From NCBI GenBank assembly GCA_017965765.1, contig JAGCPJ010000070.1, forward strand, positions 1-51,380: 51,380 nucleotides of DNA, read 5' to 3'. This document shows positions 8,957 through 16,641 of this stretch, piece by piece. Numbering within the stretch: position 1 is the stretch's first letter; each line of letters starts with the position of its first letter. The notes beneath the pieces were generated by a model. That model was not told the origin of the DNA. It did no database searches and saw only the letters and a list, made by a program, of their open reading frames with translations. The position numbers and the translations under genes were made by a program. This DNA is from Bacteroidales bacterium. GTDB taxonomy: Bacteria; Bacteroidota; Bacteroidia; Bacteroidales; F082.

Positions 8957-10177
8957 TTAAAGTATTGAAGTGATTTCTAAAAGATTACGAACTTCATACG
9001 TGCGTTCGCCTTCGACTTTTTCTCCTGTAGGGTTGTAGAAGATTTGGTCCATTCCTGCAGCTCTTGCCCCATCGATGTCCACGGCCATCTCGTCTCCGAT
9101 CATCAGGCTTTCCTCGGGCGTGGCTCCCGCTTTCTTCAAGGCATAGAGGAAGATTTCGGGGTTGGGCTTTTTCACGCCGACTTCCTCTGAAACGGTCAAG
9201 GTCTCAAAGTAGGGCTCCATGCCAGAACCGCTGAGTTTGGTGTGTTGCACCTCTTCAAAACCATTGGTGATCAGGTGGAGATGGTATTTGGGCTTGAGAT
9301 ATTCCAGCAGTTCCATTGTGCCGGGGACCAGACGCACGATGCGGGGCGACCAATACACATAGTCTTCGCTGAGATGGTCGGCCAGTTCGACATCGTGGAT
9401 GCCGTAGTGCTCCAAAGGTTTCAGGAAACGGGTGCGGTTGAGCTCGTCCTTGGTGATTTGGTCAGCACGGTAGCGTTCCCAGAGCTTCTCGTTCAGTGGA
9501 TGATACACCTCATGGAACTCATGGGCACTAGGAATGCCAAGTTCATGGAGGTGGTATTTGTCGTAGATGCGTTCAAAGGCCACTTCGGCGGCAGCATCGA
9601 AGTCCCATAGCGTTCGGTCGAGGTCGAAGAAGAGGTGACGGTAATGAGGAATTCGGAATTCCGCATTCATCTGCCGTTGCCACTCGAAAAGAGCTACTGC
9701 GGCGGCGTGGCTGACGTTAAGGGAACGTGTGGGACCGGGAACGGGGATATAGACGACCATGTCGCACTGCTTGAGCAATGCTTCGCTGAGGCCATGGCTC
9801 TCGCTACCCACGATGAAGGCTGCATCCTCGGGGAGTTTGGTATCATAGATGCACGTGGCATTGTCGGCAGTCTCAATGGCGACGATGCGTTTCCCTTCGG
9901 GGACGATCTTGCGAAGATTGGTCTCCTCGGTAAAATACCAATGGATGTTGCCTCGGCTGGAAGCGGCGGCGCGACGGATCTTTCCCAGGCTGTGTTTGCT
10001 TTCTTCGCCGAGGAAACACATCTCGCTGGCACCGATGTTATCGGCGATGCGGATCATGGCTCCCATGTTGTCCGGTGTCATCAGATGGTCGGCGATGACG
10101 ATGGGACGGGGGATGCGTTGGTAGATTTCCTCCGTTGGGATACTTTCAAATAAGTCGTTTGATTTAAGGTAGGTCAT
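8957..10177 (-). CDS. Fusion of a SpoU/TrmH-type RNA methyltransferase and a YjjG-type HAD phosphatase
   Basis: A single uninterrupted 406-residue frame with two unrelated enzymes. Residues 1-170 are a SPOUT 2'-O-ribose methyltransferase: motif 1 NMGAMIRIADNIGA, motif 2 VGSESHGLSE, motif 3 IPVPGPTRSLNVSHAAAVALFEW. From about 180 it is a HAD hydrolase of the YjjG/nucleotidase type: motif I FFDLDRTLWDFD, motif II LITNG, motif III KKPNPEIF, motif IV MIGDEMAVDIDGA. The joint is MNAEFRIPHYRH, encoded by the duplicated GGAATTC-type heptad. The HAD half looks like a complete stand-alone protein with its own Met just before, so the fusion may have arisen by repeat insertion. It is the last gene of a minus-strand operon and overlaps the cytochrome peroxidase gene by 14 bases. 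Confidence 0.85.
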   Translation of the reverse strand: MTYLKSNDLFESIPTEEIYQRIPRPIVIADHLMTPDNMGAMIRIADNIGASEMCFLGEESKHSLGKIRRAAASSRGNIHWYFTEETNLRKIVPEGKRIVAIETADNATCIYDTKLPEDAAFIVGSESHGLSEALLKQCDMVVYIPVPGPTRSLNVSHAAAVALFEWQRQMNAEFRIPHYRHLFFDLDRTLWDFDAAAEVAFERIYDKYHLHELGIPSAHEFHEVYHPLNEKLWERYRADQITKDELNRTRFLKPLEHYGIHDVELADHLSEDYVYWSPRIVRLVPGTMELLEYLKPKYHLHLITNGFEEVQHTKLSGSGMEPYFETLTVSEEVGVKKPNPEIFLYALKKAGATPEESLMIGDEMAVDIDGARAAGMDQIFYNPTGEKVEGERTYEVRNLLEITSIL

Positions 10178-11123
10178 CCGTCAAGGTATTGAGAAATGCT
10201 TTGAGTTGTTTTTTCTCTTCCGGGGTGAGTTGTACGCCGCCTTGCATCACATGGTGCATCAGCGGACTGATTTGCTCGGAGTATTGGACGCCTTCGGAAT
10301 AAAAGTCGATGACTTCGTCGAGGGTGCGGAAGCGTCCATCGTGCATGTAGGGCGCGGTGAGTGCGATATTGCGGAGCGTTGGAGCCTTGAACTCGCCATG
10401 GTTTTCCGTGTCAAGGCCGTTGTTGTAGGATTGGTTGGTGGTAAATAGGGCGTTAGAGCCTCCGCCGTGGCAATGGAAGCAGTCGGCCCCTGTTTCCGTA
10501 GTGAATAGCAGATACCCGTTCAACTCGTCTTGGTTGAGTTGTTCCTCGCCTCTGAGGTAGCGGTCGAATTTGCTGTCGGCAAAGACCAGGCTTCTGACAT
10601 ATTGGGCAATGGCTTTCTCCACAAGGATGAAGCTAATCTCGTCTGTCCCGAAAGCTTTCTTGAACAGTTCCGGATAGGTGGCAGACTGCTGCAAGCGTCT
10701 AACGACTTCACTGGTGTCGGCGTTGATCTCTGAAGGGTCGGTATAGGCGGCGTAAACCATGTCCTCCAGGGTGGGTACATTGGCTTTCCATCCGAATCCC
10801 GTGGTGTTCCAAGCCAGGTTGATGAGTGGGAGCATGGTGTGCTGTGTGCCCAGATGCTCCAGCGTGGCTTCGGGGCCGCCCTCAAAACTAAATTGCTCAC
10901 GATGACATTGAGAACAACTGTTTTCCTCAAAAAACAATTTCTTACCCAAGGCAACGCCTTCCTCGGTCATGGGATTGTCGGCAGGGATGTTGTTCTTCGT
11001 GGGGAAAAACAAGGGTTGGGGCAACTCGTAGGGCGTTGGCGTATAGGTGTCTTCATGGCTGGGACGACAAGCAGTCAAGGCTATCACAAACAGGGCAAAA
11101 AAGAAGCAGAAATGTGTTTTCAT
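10164..11123 (-). CDS. Di-heme cytochrome c peroxidase family protein, MbnH/MauG-like lipoprotein
   Basis: A 319-residue periplasmic di-heme protein. From the ATG at 11123 it has a signal sequence with lipobox ALTAC, so it is probably membrane anchored. Two c-type heme sites are visible: CSQCH near residue 75 and CFHCH near residue 215. MHDGRFRTLDEVIDFYSEG is typical of the MauG/CcpA family. Its start overlaps the stop of the MbnP-like gene (ATGA), so the two are coupled. Paired MbnP/MbnH proteins are known from methanobactin operons, where the MauG-like MbnH oxidises a tryptophan of MbnP. By that precedent this protein more likely modifies its neighbour than detoxifies peroxide. A longer frame upstream to 11249 is not used because it has no signal peptide. 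Confidence 0.87.
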   Translation of the reverse strand: MKTHFCFFFALFVIALTACRPSHEDTYTPTPYELPQPLFFPTKNNIPADNPMTEEGVALGKKLFFEENSCSQCHREQFSFEGGPEATLEHLGTQHTMLPLINLAWNTTGFGWKANVPTLEDMVYAAYTDPSEINADTSEVVRRLQQSATYPELFKKAFGTDEISFILVEKAIAQYVRSLVFADSKFDRYLRGEEQLNQDELNGYLLFTTETGADCFHCHGGGSNALFTTNQSYNNGLDTENHGEFKAPTLRNIALTAPYMHDGRFRTLDEVIDFYSEGVQYSEQISPLMHHVMQGGVQLTPEEKKQLKAFLNTLTDDLP

Positions 11124-11872
11124 GGTTGATTTCCGTTTGCTTGAAACACATCGTGACCGTTTTCTTTGAGGAGTTGCTGGGCTTCTTGGTTTTGCATGAT
11201 GGCCGAGCCGAAGGTGTTGAAGTCGTAAACATGAGGGTTGCGGAACCATCGGTTGATGTTCATGACAATGTCAACAGGATGGTCTTGGCCTTCCCACACG
11301 TTGAGTTCAATGGGTAGCTCAACTGCGAAGCTGTTGTCATAAAACTCGGTGTGACTGGCATTTTGTCCCCTGCCGAGGTGGATGGCAAGAGGGATGAGGA
11401 GGCCGTCTGTGTTCTGGTATTTGCCGTTGAGTTTCATGTAATGATAGCCGCCCCCCAGTTCATCGGGCCAGAACATGTTGCTTTCCGGTGGGTTGCTGAA
11501 GATACCCGACTGGTTGTCGGTATCATTGAGGCCAAAGGTGAACCGAATCATGCGGTAGTCGCCAATGGGGACATCGGATATCTGCCGGGACTGGGTCTCG
11601 GGAATGTCGGTGTCGATATACCAGGTTTTCGCCAACAAAATGCAGTTGCCGTTGTAGTCCTCCATCTCCAAATTCGAGATGAACCACTGCACTTCGTTGA
11701 CGAGGTAAGGGTTCCAAGCCTCGTTGGTGTAGCGAAGGGTATCGAAGATCAACGGCGTGCCGTCAACCTCGTGTAAAACAGAGAGGGTGATACTACCGTG
11801 CTTGTTGCGGTCGGTACAGGTTGCCATGAGCAGCGCCAACATCAATAATAGGATTGGTTTTATCCTTGTCAT
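11120..11872 (-). CDS. MbnP-like periplasmic lipoprotein
   Basis: A 250-residue predicted lipoprotein with lipobox MATC. The body begins with a beta strand (GSITLSVLHEVDGTPL) and contains the MbnP family landmarks: NEVQWFISNLEM, a GDYRMIRFTFGLN segment, and NMFWP followed by GGGYHYMKLNGKY. Several Trp, His and Met residues could bind copper or be targets of oxidation. It is the first gene of the operon MbnP, MbnH-like cytochrome, TrmH-HAD. No methanobactin precursor or biosynthesis gene is nearby, so the pair is the stand-alone type. A copper role is inferred from family knowledge, not shown here. Confidence 0.8.
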   Translation of the reverse strand: MTRIKPILLLMLALLMATCTDRNKHGSITLSVLHEVDGTPLIFDTLRYTNEAWNPYLVNEVQWFISNLEMEDYNGNCILLAKTWYIDTDIPETQSRQISDVPIGDYRMIRFTFGLNDTDNQSGIFSNPPESNMFWPDELGGGYHYMKLNGKYQNTDGLLIPLAIHLGRGQNASHTEFYDNSFAVELPIELNVWEGQDHPVDIVMNINRWFRNPHVYDFNTFGSAIMQNQEAQQLLKENGHDVFQANGNQP

Positions 11873-11919
11873 GTTTCTTCAAATACTGCTGCAATGTTAC
11901 GAAAATCTTTCCAATTTCA

Positions 11920-11927
11920 TATCTTTG
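11920..11927 (+). promoter_or_regulatory. -7 promoter element for the DUF2027-Smr gene
   Basis: TATCTTTG matches TAnnTTTG exactly, 20 bases before the ATG at 11948. Confidence 0.6.
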
Positions 11928-11947
11928 CGGTCTAAAACAAATGTGTT

Positions 11948-13030
11948 ATGGCAGAATTCAAGATTGGAGACAGGGTGAATTTCCTGAACAATGTGGGCGG
12001 CGGCAAGGTGACGAAGATCATCGATTCACGCATGGTGATGGTGGAAGTGGAGGACGGTTTTGAGATCCCCACGTTGATTTCTGAGATTGTCCCTGATTTC
12101 AGGAACCAGCCTTCGCGTCAGCAGCAGATTGTTGACACGGTCCAGAAGGAAATCAAGGAGAAAGAGATTGTGCAGCAGCAACAGCAGGAGGATGCCCGTC
12201 ATGGTGCGCTGCGACGGTTTGCCAAGGAGGCGGAGAAGGAAGGCGTTTACCTCGCTTTTGTTCCTCATGAGCAGCAATGGCTGTTGACGGGTCCGATCGA
12301 TGTGATGCTGGTGAACCATACCCCGTTTGAGATGCTCTACACCTTCACGATCAAGGAGGAGGACAAGTTCGTCAATGTGGATTATGGCCAGTTGGAGAAA
12401 TACGAGAAGGTGGTGGTGGAGACGATTTCCCGTGAGGATTTGGACTATTGGTGCAACGGCATCGTGCAAGCCATCTTCACGAAAGATACCTCCGACATGG
12501 TTTTGATGCCCTTAAATGCACCTTTCTCGTTGCGAACCAACCGTTTCTTCAAGGAAGGAAGCTACTTGATGTCAGGCGTGCTTGGCGAGAAGGCGGTGAC
12601 AGTATGTCTTTCGGAACTAGTGGCGTTAAAGAGTGTTGACGCCGACTTGATGAAGATTGCGAAGGAAGGCGTTGGATCGCAGGCACCTAAGAAGGACCTT
12701 GTGAAACAGGAATCGCCTATCGACAAGCACAAGACCGGTCAAGGTGAGGCTACCGTCGATCTCCATATCGCCGAGTTGGTGGACAATATCGCCGGTCTTT
12801 CAAGCCATGACATGTTCAAGATCCAGATGGACTACTTCAGGAAGATGCTCGACAGTGCCATCGCTGCCGATTATACCAAGGTGACATTCATCCACGGCGT
12901 GGGCAACGGTGTTCTGAAGAATGCCATCATTGAAGAACTGAAGAAATATAAGAATACCGAAAACAGAATGGCTTCGATTGCCAAGTTTGGCGTGGGAGCG
13001 ATTGATGTGGTTATTAAAGATAGGAGTTAG
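11948..13030 (+). CDS. DUF2027 and Smr domain protein
   Basis: A 360-residue cytoplasmic protein of a Bacteroidota-specific architecture. The N terminus (residues 1-60) is a small SH3-like beta domain, FKIGDRVNFLNNVGGGKVTKI. A Gln/Glu-rich charged helix (about 65-90) and the DUF2027 central domain follow. The C terminus is a Smr domain with the DLH motif (VDLHIAELVD) and the loop HGVGNGVLKNAI. Smr domains elsewhere are nucleases acting on branched DNA or on RNA; which applies here is unknown. The last residues (KDRS) and the TAG stop are read from the first units of an AGGAGTT heptad array. Confidence 0.88.
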   Translation: MAEFKIGDRVNFLNNVGGGKVTKIIDSRMVMVEVEDGFEIPTLISEIVPDFRNQPSRQQQIVDTVQKEIKEKEIVQQQQQEDARHGALRRFAKEAEKEGVYLAFVPHEQQWLLTGPIDVMLVNHTPFEMLYTFTIKEEDKFVNVDYGQLEKYEKVVVETISREDLDYWCNGIVQAIFTKDTSDMVLMPLNAPFSLRTNRFFKEGSYLMSGVLGEKAVTVCLSELVALKSVDADLMKIAKEGVGSQAPKKDLVKQESPIDKHKTGQGEATVDLHIAELVDNIAGLSSHDMFKIQMDYFRKMLDSAIAADYTKVTFIHGVGNGVLKNAIIEELKKYKNTENRMASIAKFGVGAIDVVIKDRS

Positions 13031-13045
13031 GAGTTAGGAGTGAGG
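13019..13045 (+). repeat. Heptanucleotide array, unit AGGAGTT
   Basis: Three AGGAGTT/AGGAGTG units start inside the last codons of the Smr gene, supply its stop codon, and run directly into the palindromic element at 13053. The purine strand is the mRNA strand. Confidence 0.85.
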
Positions 13046-13052
13046 AGGGAAC

Positions 13053-13146
13053 GATAGTTGTCATTGCGAGAACCCCGAAGGGCTCACCGACCGAATGGGA
13101 GGTAACCGGAGCTTCGCGGAGCGACGTGGCAATCTAGTATTACCCC
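13053..13146. repeat. Palindromic MITE-like element, truncated copy
   Basis: The left half of the element is present: GATAGTTGTCATTGCGAG, GAACCCCGAAGGGCTCACCG, the GCGGAGCGACGTGGCAATC core. It breaks off after AGTATTACC, without the right terminal repeat. It joins an ATCGGTAG-type short palindrome at about 13142. Confidence 0.85.
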
Positions 13147-13173
13147 ATAGGGGTTAAATATCGGTAGATTCGA
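13142..13173. repeat. Short palindrome with ATCGGTAG tail
   Basis: ACCCCATAGGGGT followed by TAAATATCGGTAG. The same layout recurs at 16615 as CACCCCATCGGGGTG followed by CCACATCGGTAG. Two copies in one window suggest a dispersed REP-like family. Confidence 0.6.
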
Positions 13174-13192
13174 AAAGTTAAGAGTATAATAA

Positions 13193-13594
13193 GTGAAAAG
13201 TAAAAAGTTATTTTATCGGTATCCTGTGAAGGTTATTCTGCTGGCCATGATGGTGCTATTGCTAGCATCCTGCCATCGAGACAACGATCCTTTCATCGGC
13301 CGTTGGACGGTGGAGAAGGTCAACGTTGAATTTGACGAGGCCAAGTCCACGCCGGAGTTGGTGCGACAATACGGTGAAATGGAGAAGGGGAACCTTATTG
13401 AAATCAGCAATGATTCGTTGATGACATTTATCTCGGATGGGGATACGCTTCGGGGAAAGTGTTCGCTGCGCGGTCAGTCCCTCTATTGCCAGAATGTCTT
13501 GTTTGGACAGTTCAAGAACGGAATTATCCTAACCGAGACGCTCACTCCGATAGGAAAAGTGAAGGTGTCTTACAAAAAACTCCCCTCTCCTTGA
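13193..13594 (+). CDS. Small lipoprotein, lipocalin-like
   Basis: A 133-residue predicted lipoprotein. The frame opens with GTG at 13193; the only internal ATGs fall within the hydrophobic core, so GTG is the only start that keeps a full signal sequence ending in the lipobox LASC. The body begins DPFIGRWTVEKVNVEF and continues with beta strands (LIEISNDSLMTFISDGDTLRG), the pattern of small Bacteroidota lipocalin-like proteins. Function is unknown. The last residues (KKLPSP) and the stop are read from a CCCCTCTCC inverted repeat. The upstream space holds repeats and no clear promoter. Confidence 0.65.
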   Translation: MKSKKLFYRYPVKVILLAMMVLLLASCHRDNDPFIGRWTVEKVNVEFDEAKSTPELVRQYGEMEKGNLIEISNDSLMTFISDGDTLRGKCSLRGQSLYCQNVLFGQFKNGIILTETLTPIGKVKVSYKKLPSP

Positions 13595-13604
13595 GGAGAG
13601 GGGG
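13582..13604. repeat. Inverted repeat CCCCTCTCC-TTGA-GGAGAGGGG
   Basis: A perfect 9-bp stem (13582-13590 with 13595-13603) and a TTGA loop, followed by GCAGGGGGTGAGG. There is no T run. It encodes the C terminus of the lipoprotein. It could stop transcription poorly at best; it resembles a dispersed palindromic repeat more than a terminator. Confidence 0.65.
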
Positions 13605-13616
13605 CAGGGGGTGAGG

Positions 13617-13688
13617 TGAACCCGCAGGGAATCGAACCCTGATCGAAGGAACCGGAATCCTTTATTCTATCCATTAAACTACGGGTCC
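13617..13688 (-). tRNA. tRNA-Arg (anticodon CCG)
   Basis: A 72-nt cloverleaf on the minus strand. Acceptor GGACCCG pairs with CGGGTTC, the anticodon stem AAGGA/TCCTT encloses the loop TTCCGGT with anticodon CCG (codon CGG), and the T arm is CAGGG-TTCGATT-CCCTG. The discriminator is A and CCA is not encoded. Confidence 0.93.
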
Positions 13689-13705
13689 AGGCGCTAAAAG
13701 CGCTG

Positions 13706-13713
13706 CAAAGATA
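13706..13713 (-). promoter_or_regulatory. -7 promoter element for tRNA-Arg
   Basis: TATCTTTG on the minus strand, 17 bases before the mature tRNA 5' end. A small GGCGCT/AGCGCC hairpin lies between them. Confidence 0.55.
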
Positions 13714-13719
13714 AAAAAC

Positions 13720-13750
13720 TTTCCGTTCTCCGTTGTCCGTTTCCCGTTTT
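13720..13750 (-). repeat. Heptanucleotide array, unit AACGGAA (minus strand)
   Basis: On the plus strand it reads as TTTCCGT, TCTCCGT, TGTCCGT, TTCCCGT. It abuts the stop codon of the aldo/keto reductase gene at 13751 on its mRNA side. Confidence 0.85.
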
Positions 13751-15151
13751 TTAGCTTTGCTTCAGATGTTCCACATAATCGTCGATGCGATGTAACTCTT
13801 TCGGGATGTCGATGTTTTGTGGGCAATGCGGTGAGCATTGGTTGCAGCCGATGCAGTGACTGGCTTGGCGTTCGTAGGGCAATTTGCGGTCATAACCTAG
13901 CAGGAAGGCACGGCGGTTGCGACGGTATTCCTCGGCTTCGGGGTTTCCGGCAGGCATGTTGCCTTCGGTGATGCAGTCATTGTAGTGGGCAAAGATGGTA
14001 GGAATGTTCAGTCCGTATGGACAGGGCATGCAGTAGTTACAGGCGGTACAGGGCACGGTTTTCAATTCGACGATCTCTTCGGCGACTTTCATCAGGAACT
14101 CGTCCTCCTCAGGGGTGATGGGCCGCAAGGGGGAGAAGGTGGCCACGTTCTGCACCAGATGTTCCATATAGGTCATGCCGCTGAGCACGACAAGGATGCC
14201 CTCTGGAGTGCCGGCATAGCGGAAGGCCCAACGTGCCAAGGGACTCTCGGGTTCCCGTTCTTTCATCTGTTTCGCAATGAAGTCGGGTTGGTTGGCGAGA
14301 CGACCGCCGAGGAGTGGTTCCATAATCACCCCTGGGATGCCGCGACGATGCAGCTCGTTGTATAGATAAGAGGCATTGGTGTTACGGGTGTTGAGGCGTT
14401 TGGCGTAGTTCCAATCCACAAAATTCATCTGGATTTGCACGAAGTCCCAGTGATAACGACCTTCGTCCATCCATCGCAGTAACATGTCGAAGATCTTGAT
14501 GTCGCCATGATAGGAGAAACCCAGGTTGCGGATGCGCCCTTTCTCTTTCTGTTCGACGAGCCAGTCGAGGATGCCGTTGTCCATGAAGCGGGCATTGAAC
14601 AGTTGCTCGCTGTTCAGTTCTTGGGTCTCGCCGCCGATGCTATGTAGAAGCAGGTAATCGACATAGTCGGTTTGCAATTCCTTGAGTGAGTTCTCAAACA
14701 TGTTGATCGAGGCCTCCCGACTCCAGGTGCTGGGGCTGAAGTTGGACATTTTGGTGGCGATGTAGTAGCTGTTGCGCGGATGGCGTGACAGGGCGATGCC
14801 CGTGGCGTGTTCCGACTTCCCTCGGCAATAGGCCGGAGAGGTGTCGAAATAGTTGACGCCATGTGCCAAGGCGTAGTCGATCTCTTGGTTGACCATGTCC
14901 TGGTCGATCTCGGAGTCGGGGTTTTCGCGTCCTGAGCCTCCCCCTTCTACAGGAAGTCGCATCATGCCATAACCCAAGATGGATACGCGGTCGCCGCTGT
15001 TAGGGTTGATACGGTAGGTCATCTCACCTTGTCCGTCGATGACGTCATTGGGTGTGATGGTGGGTTTATCATTGGATTTGCAGGCGGAAAGCACCACTGA
15101 GGTTGCCACGGCAGCGCCGCCCATTTTCTTTATGAAGTCTCTGCGTTTCAT
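13751..15151 (-). CDS. Aldo/keto reductase with C-terminal ferredoxin domain, Tat signal
   Basis: A 466-residue protein. The N terminus MKRRDFIKKMGGAAVATSV is a twin-arginine signal, with a Cys in VVLSACK that may be lipidated. Residues about 45-365 form an aldo/keto reductase barrel with DTSPAYCRGKSE (catalytic Asp/Tyr region), YIATKMS (Lys) and LLLHSIGG (His). The C terminus carries two 4Fe-4S motifs, CTACNYCMPCPYG and CIGCNQCSPHCPQ. It lies one base downstream of the polyferredoxin gene, so the two probably form an electron-transfer pair at or outside the inner membrane. The substrate is unknown. A heptad array lies directly after the stop. Confidence 0.9.
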   Translation of the reverse strand: MKRRDFIKKMGGAAVATSVVLSACKSNDKPTITPNDVIDGQGEMTYRINPNSGDRVSILGYGMMRLPVEGGGSGRENPDSEIDQDMVNQEIDYALAHGVNYFDTSPAYCRGKSEHATGIALSRHPRNSYYIATKMSNFSPSTWSREASINMFENSLKELQTDYVDYLLLHSIGGETQELNSEQLFNARFMDNGILDWLVEQKEKGRIRNLGFSYHGDIKIFDMLLRWMDEGRYHWDFVQIQMNFVDWNYAKRLNTRNTNASYLYNELHRRGIPGVIMEPLLGGRLANQPDFIAKQMKEREPESPLARWAFRYAGTPEGILVVLSGMTYMEHLVQNVATFSPLRPITPEEDEFLMKVAEEIVELKTVPCTACNYCMPCPYGLNIPTIFAHYNDCITEGNMPAGNPEAEEYRRNRRAFLLGYDRKLPYERQASHCIGCNQCSPHCPQNIDIPKELHRIDDYVEHLKQS

Positions 15152-15152
15152 G

Positions 15153-16562
15153 TTAGTCGATTTGATGCATTAGGTTTCCTTCCACGTAAATAGCGCTAAA
15201 TGGTCTCGATGGACACAGGTTTTCGCAGGCGCCGCAGCCGATGCAACGGCTCTCGTTGACGGTGGGTACCATGACGGTCTGGCCGTTGTGGTCGTATTCC
15301 ACCATCTGGATGGCGCCAGTAGGGCAGTGGCGGGCGCAGTTGCCGCAACTCACGCCGTCGGTGAGCACCACGCAGTTGTCTTTGATCCACACGGCATGAC
15401 CGACATGGATGGCTGTCTTCTCTTCCTTTGTGATGGGTTTGATGGCACTGCTGGGACATACCTGGCCGCAACGGGTGCACTCGGGGCGGCAGTAGCCGAC
15501 TTCAAACGACATGGTAGGTTGCATGAAATGCATCAAGTCGGTCGAAGGGCGCAAGACGTGGTTGGGACAGGCTGAAACACAGAGTTGGCAGGCAGTACAG
15601 TGTTGCTGCATGCGTTTGGCGGATACGGATCCTGGAGGCGTGATGGGGGTCTGCCGTTTCGGGGCTTTCTTTTCCTCAATGACAGCCAAACCGCCATCTA
15701 CCTTCATCTGGGTCTGGGCTGTGGCTGCGGTAGCAGTGGCTAAGGCTGCTCCCACCAGGAACGAGCGACGACCTTGGTCAGGCGTGTCATTGCGAGGAGC
15801 GGAGCTTTGCGGAGCGACGTGGCAATCCACGTGCTTCTTCGAGGTATAATGTAACGCGTCGAAATTGCATTTGGTGAGACAGTCGCCGCAGACTACGCAA
15901 CGGGAAGTGTCCACCGTGCCCGCCTTGGAGTCGATGGCTCTGGACTTGCAGTTTTTCTCACAGAGACCGCAATGCTTGCATTTGCTTTCGTCGAAACGCA
16001 CACGGAAAGGTGCGAATTTGGCAAAGAGACCTAGAATCGTGCCCACAGGACAAATCGAGTTGCAATAGGCCCTGCCATAAAGGAAGGCCAACACCCCGAG
16101 GACGAGCATCACCACCCAAGCGATGATGGAGACCGTGATGTTGCGCATGTAAAAACTGGTGACGATGCGGCCGTAGTTGCCGTAAGGATCCAGCAGCGTT
16201 GTCACTGGAGCGAAGCCGATAATGAGGCAAACGATGAAGATGACCAATACGATGTAACGGAGCCATTTGTGCTCTCTCACATAACTGAAACGGTTTTTCT
16301 TGAATTTGCCACCGAGCCAAGAGTAAAAGTCTTGCATGATGCCCAAGGGACAGATTACGCTACAGTAGATCCTGCCAAACGTCGCCGCGACGAGAAGGAT
16401 GGCGACTGTTATGATGTAAGGCAGTGAGAGCAAGGCCGGGATGAACTGGATTTTGGCCGCCCAGCCAGCCCAATGGCTGACGCCGTAGCCGACGCCCACA
16501 AAGAGAAGCGTTACCATCAAGATCATGATGATCGCCAAAGTGATTCTGAGTTTTCTTAACAT
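15153..16562 (-). CDS. NapH/CcoG-like membrane polyferredoxin
   Basis: A 469-residue membrane iron-sulfur protein. Membrane helices occupy the first ~190 residues and carry the paired motifs YCSVICPLG and YCNSICPVG, as in NapH-type electron carriers. Then come ferredoxin motifs CKHCGLCEKNC and CVVCGDCLTKC, a linker, an internal twin-arginine-like segment RRSFLVGAALATATA, and further cluster motifs CTACQLCVSAC, CRPECTRCGQVC, CGNCARHC and CIGCGACENLC. The linker [18 protein letters not shown] is encoded by a copy of the palindromic repeat (15785-15830), so a repeat has been tolerated inside the gene. Likely role: passing electrons from the quinone pool to the adjacent reductase (inference). Confidence 0.87.
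   Translation of the reverse strand: MLRKLRITLAIIMILMVTLLFVGVGYGVSHWAGWAAKIQFIPALLSLPYIITVAILLVAATFGRIYCSVICPLGIMQDFYSWLGGKFKKNRFSYVREHKWLRYIVLVIFIVCLIIGFAPVTTLLDPYGNYGRIVTSFYMRNITVSIIAWVVMLVLGVLAFLYGRAYCNSICPVGTILGLFAKFAPFRVRFDESKCKHCGLCEKNCKSRAIDSKAGTVDTSRCVVCGDCLTKCNFDALHYTSKKHVDCHVAPQSSAPRNDTPDQGRRSFLVGAALATATAATAQTQMKVDGGLAVIEEKKAPKRQTPITPPGSVSAKRMQQHCTACQLCVSACPNHVLRPSTDLMHFMQPTMSFEVGYCRPECTRCGQVCPSSAIKPITKEEKTAIHVGHAVWIKDNCVVLTDGVSCGNCARHCPTGAIQMVEYDHNGQTVMVPTVNESRCIGCGACENLCPSRPFSAIYVEGNLMHQID
15785..15830. repeat. Palindromic element fragment inside a coding region
   Basis: TGTCATTGCGAGGAGCGGAG, CTTTGCGGAGCGACGTGG and CAATCCAC match the core of the dispersed element. They lie in frame within the polyferredoxin gene, between the second and third ferredoxin motifs. 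Confidence 0.85.
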
Positions 16563-16572
16563 AAGATTAAAG

Positions 16573-16601
16573 TTAGGAGTTGGGAGTTAGGAGTTAGGAG
16601 T
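16573..16601 (+). repeat. Heptanucleotide array, unit AGGAGTT
   Basis: AGGAGTT, GGGAGTT, AGGAGTT, AGGAGTT on the plus strand, just upstream of the minus-strand polyferredoxin gene. Here the purine strand is antisense to the flanking genes, an exception to the usual polarity. Confidence 0.85.
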
Positions 16602-16612
16602 TTGACTATCTG

Positions 16613-16641
16613 CACCCCATCGGGGTGCCACATCGGTAGGT
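16613..16641. repeat. Short palindrome with ATCGGTAG tail, second copy
   Basis: CACCCCATCGGGGTG followed by CCACATCGGTAG, ending at the stop codon of the beta-helix T9SS gene. Compare with the copy at 13142. Confidence 0.6.

Noticed and set aside
11124-11249. Upstream extension of the di-heme protein
   Set aside because: It would bury the lipoprotein signal behind 42 basic residues and overlap the MbnP-like gene in another frame. The ATG at 11123 overlaps the upstream stop in the usual ATGA form.
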